NCBI GenBank assembly: GCA_033807775.1
Contig: CM066319.1
Location: 140,356,983 to 140,420,982 of the forward strand
DNA from: Saussurea involucrata
Taxonomy: Eukaryota > Streptophyta > Magnoliopsida > Asterales > Asteraceae
Length of the DNA stretch: 64,000 bases
Reading direction: 5' to 3'
In this document: piece by piece, positions 63,858 to 64,000 of the stretch
Position numbering within the stretch: position 1 is the first letter of the stretch
Layout of the letters: each line of letters opens with the position of its first letter
Notes under the pieces: generated by a model
What the model was told of the DNA's origin: nothing
The model's database searches: none
Seen by the model: the letters and a program-made list of their open reading frames with translations, nothing else
Made by a program: the position numbers and the translations under genes

Positions 63858-64000
63858 TATACTATTTCTTTTGTAATGTAATGTAATCATCTTAAAAAGA
63901 AAAGTATCAAGTTTCACAGAGGATGACTTTCTCCTCTTTGTCTTTTGTTTACATCTCTGTAATTTCCATTAATTGTACTTTCAATACTTAGGGGGAGATT
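63858..64000 (+). other. E2 3' flank and polypurine tract
   Basis: Noncoding after the GNYYA stop. GGGGGAGAT at 63991-63999 is the PPT; the last base would be the first of the 3' LTR. It closely matches 39000-39138, with a few differences. Confidence 0.85.

Larger units (their letters stand above)
39139..64000 (+). mobile_element. E2: second SIRE-like Ty1-copia family, full internal region
   Basis: LTR (39139-39868), iMet PBS, gag (40156-42942 and 55085-55512), pol (55525-58953), spacer with TATA box, extra ORF (59950-63857), and a PPT at the last bases, so the 3' LTR begins at the window edge. It is split by SIRE-B. The LTR also directly follows the PPT of an upstream 3' end (38599-39138): a tandem arrangement in which two elements share one LTR, as left by unequal LTR recombination. 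It has several stops in gag, pol and the extra ORF. Confidence 0.88.

Noticed and set aside
1..64000. Host genes, tRNA or rRNA genes, pararetroviral or geminiviral insertions
   Set aside because: None recognised: every substantial frame is assigned to an LTR retroelement, and the tRNA-like 12-mers are primer-binding sites.

Overview
This window is repeat-only plant nuclear DNA: 64 kb of nested and tandem LTR retrotransposons with no recognisable host gene, rRNA or tRNA. The evidence for a flowering plant is the mix of lineages: Ty1-copia SIRE/Maximus-like elements with an extra ORF after pol, and Ty3-gypsy Tat/Ogre-, Athila- and Tekay/Del-like elements. Primer-binding sites are of the plant initiator-Met (TGGTATCAGAGC) or TGGCGCC type. 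A large eudicot genome is likely. I cannot name the species from sequence alone. A run of exactly 500 N (35879-36378) marks a scaffold gap.

Layout, left to right. (1) 1-4331: a minus-strand non-autonomous gypsy element with two LTRs, a gag and no pol, inserted in the integrase gene of (2) a minus-strand Tat-like gypsy element (4332-8094; integrase, RNase H, RT, PBS, one LTR; gag and protease missing). (3) 8095-11035: the 3' end and 3' LTR of an Athila-like element (Athila A). (4) 11036-11757: the RNase H end of a minus-strand SIRE-like copia (SIRE-D). (5) 11758-13090 onward: Athila B (5' LTR, PBS, gag), whose gag is split at 14084 by (6) SIRE-A, a full-length plus-strand SIRE-like copia (14085-33657). 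SIRE-A's gag is itself split by (7) a Tekay-like gypsy element (15402-22779). Athila B resumes at 33663 (gag end, protease, 3' region) and runs into the gap. (8) 36379-36918: a minus-strand SIRE-type LTR end, probably SIRE-D's other end. (9) 36919-39138: a plus-strand copia 3' end (element C, chimeric with E2). (10) 39139-64000: E2, a second copia family (LTR, PBS, gag, pol, post-pol ORF, PPT), whose gag is split by (11) SIRE-B, a full-length minus-strand SIRE-like copia (42943-55079).

Five nesting levels can be read: element C, then SIRE-D, Athila B, SIRE-A and Tekay. Exact 5-bp target duplications support the SIRE-A (catct), Tekay (cgaag) and SIRE-B (ccaac) steps.

The most interesting biology is in the SIRE-like elements. 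The two copies and the related E2 suggest that the extra post-pol gene is an independent transcription unit. It has its own TATA box and, in SIRE-A and SIRE-B, a 5'-UTR intron and a coding intron that fuses two ORFs. SIRE-A also lacks, to the base, a 1137-bp GT...AG segment that SIRE-B still carries between gag and pol, as if a spliced genomic RNA had been reverse transcribed. Each retroelement family in the window also carries its own clustered short, mostly palindromic word in its LTR (CGCTGA, AGAGCTC, TCCGGA, GGCGCC, CGTACG, CTCGGT...ACCGAG). The Tekay insertion is bounded by two outward-facing U5 ends, which is not a normal LTR-element structure.
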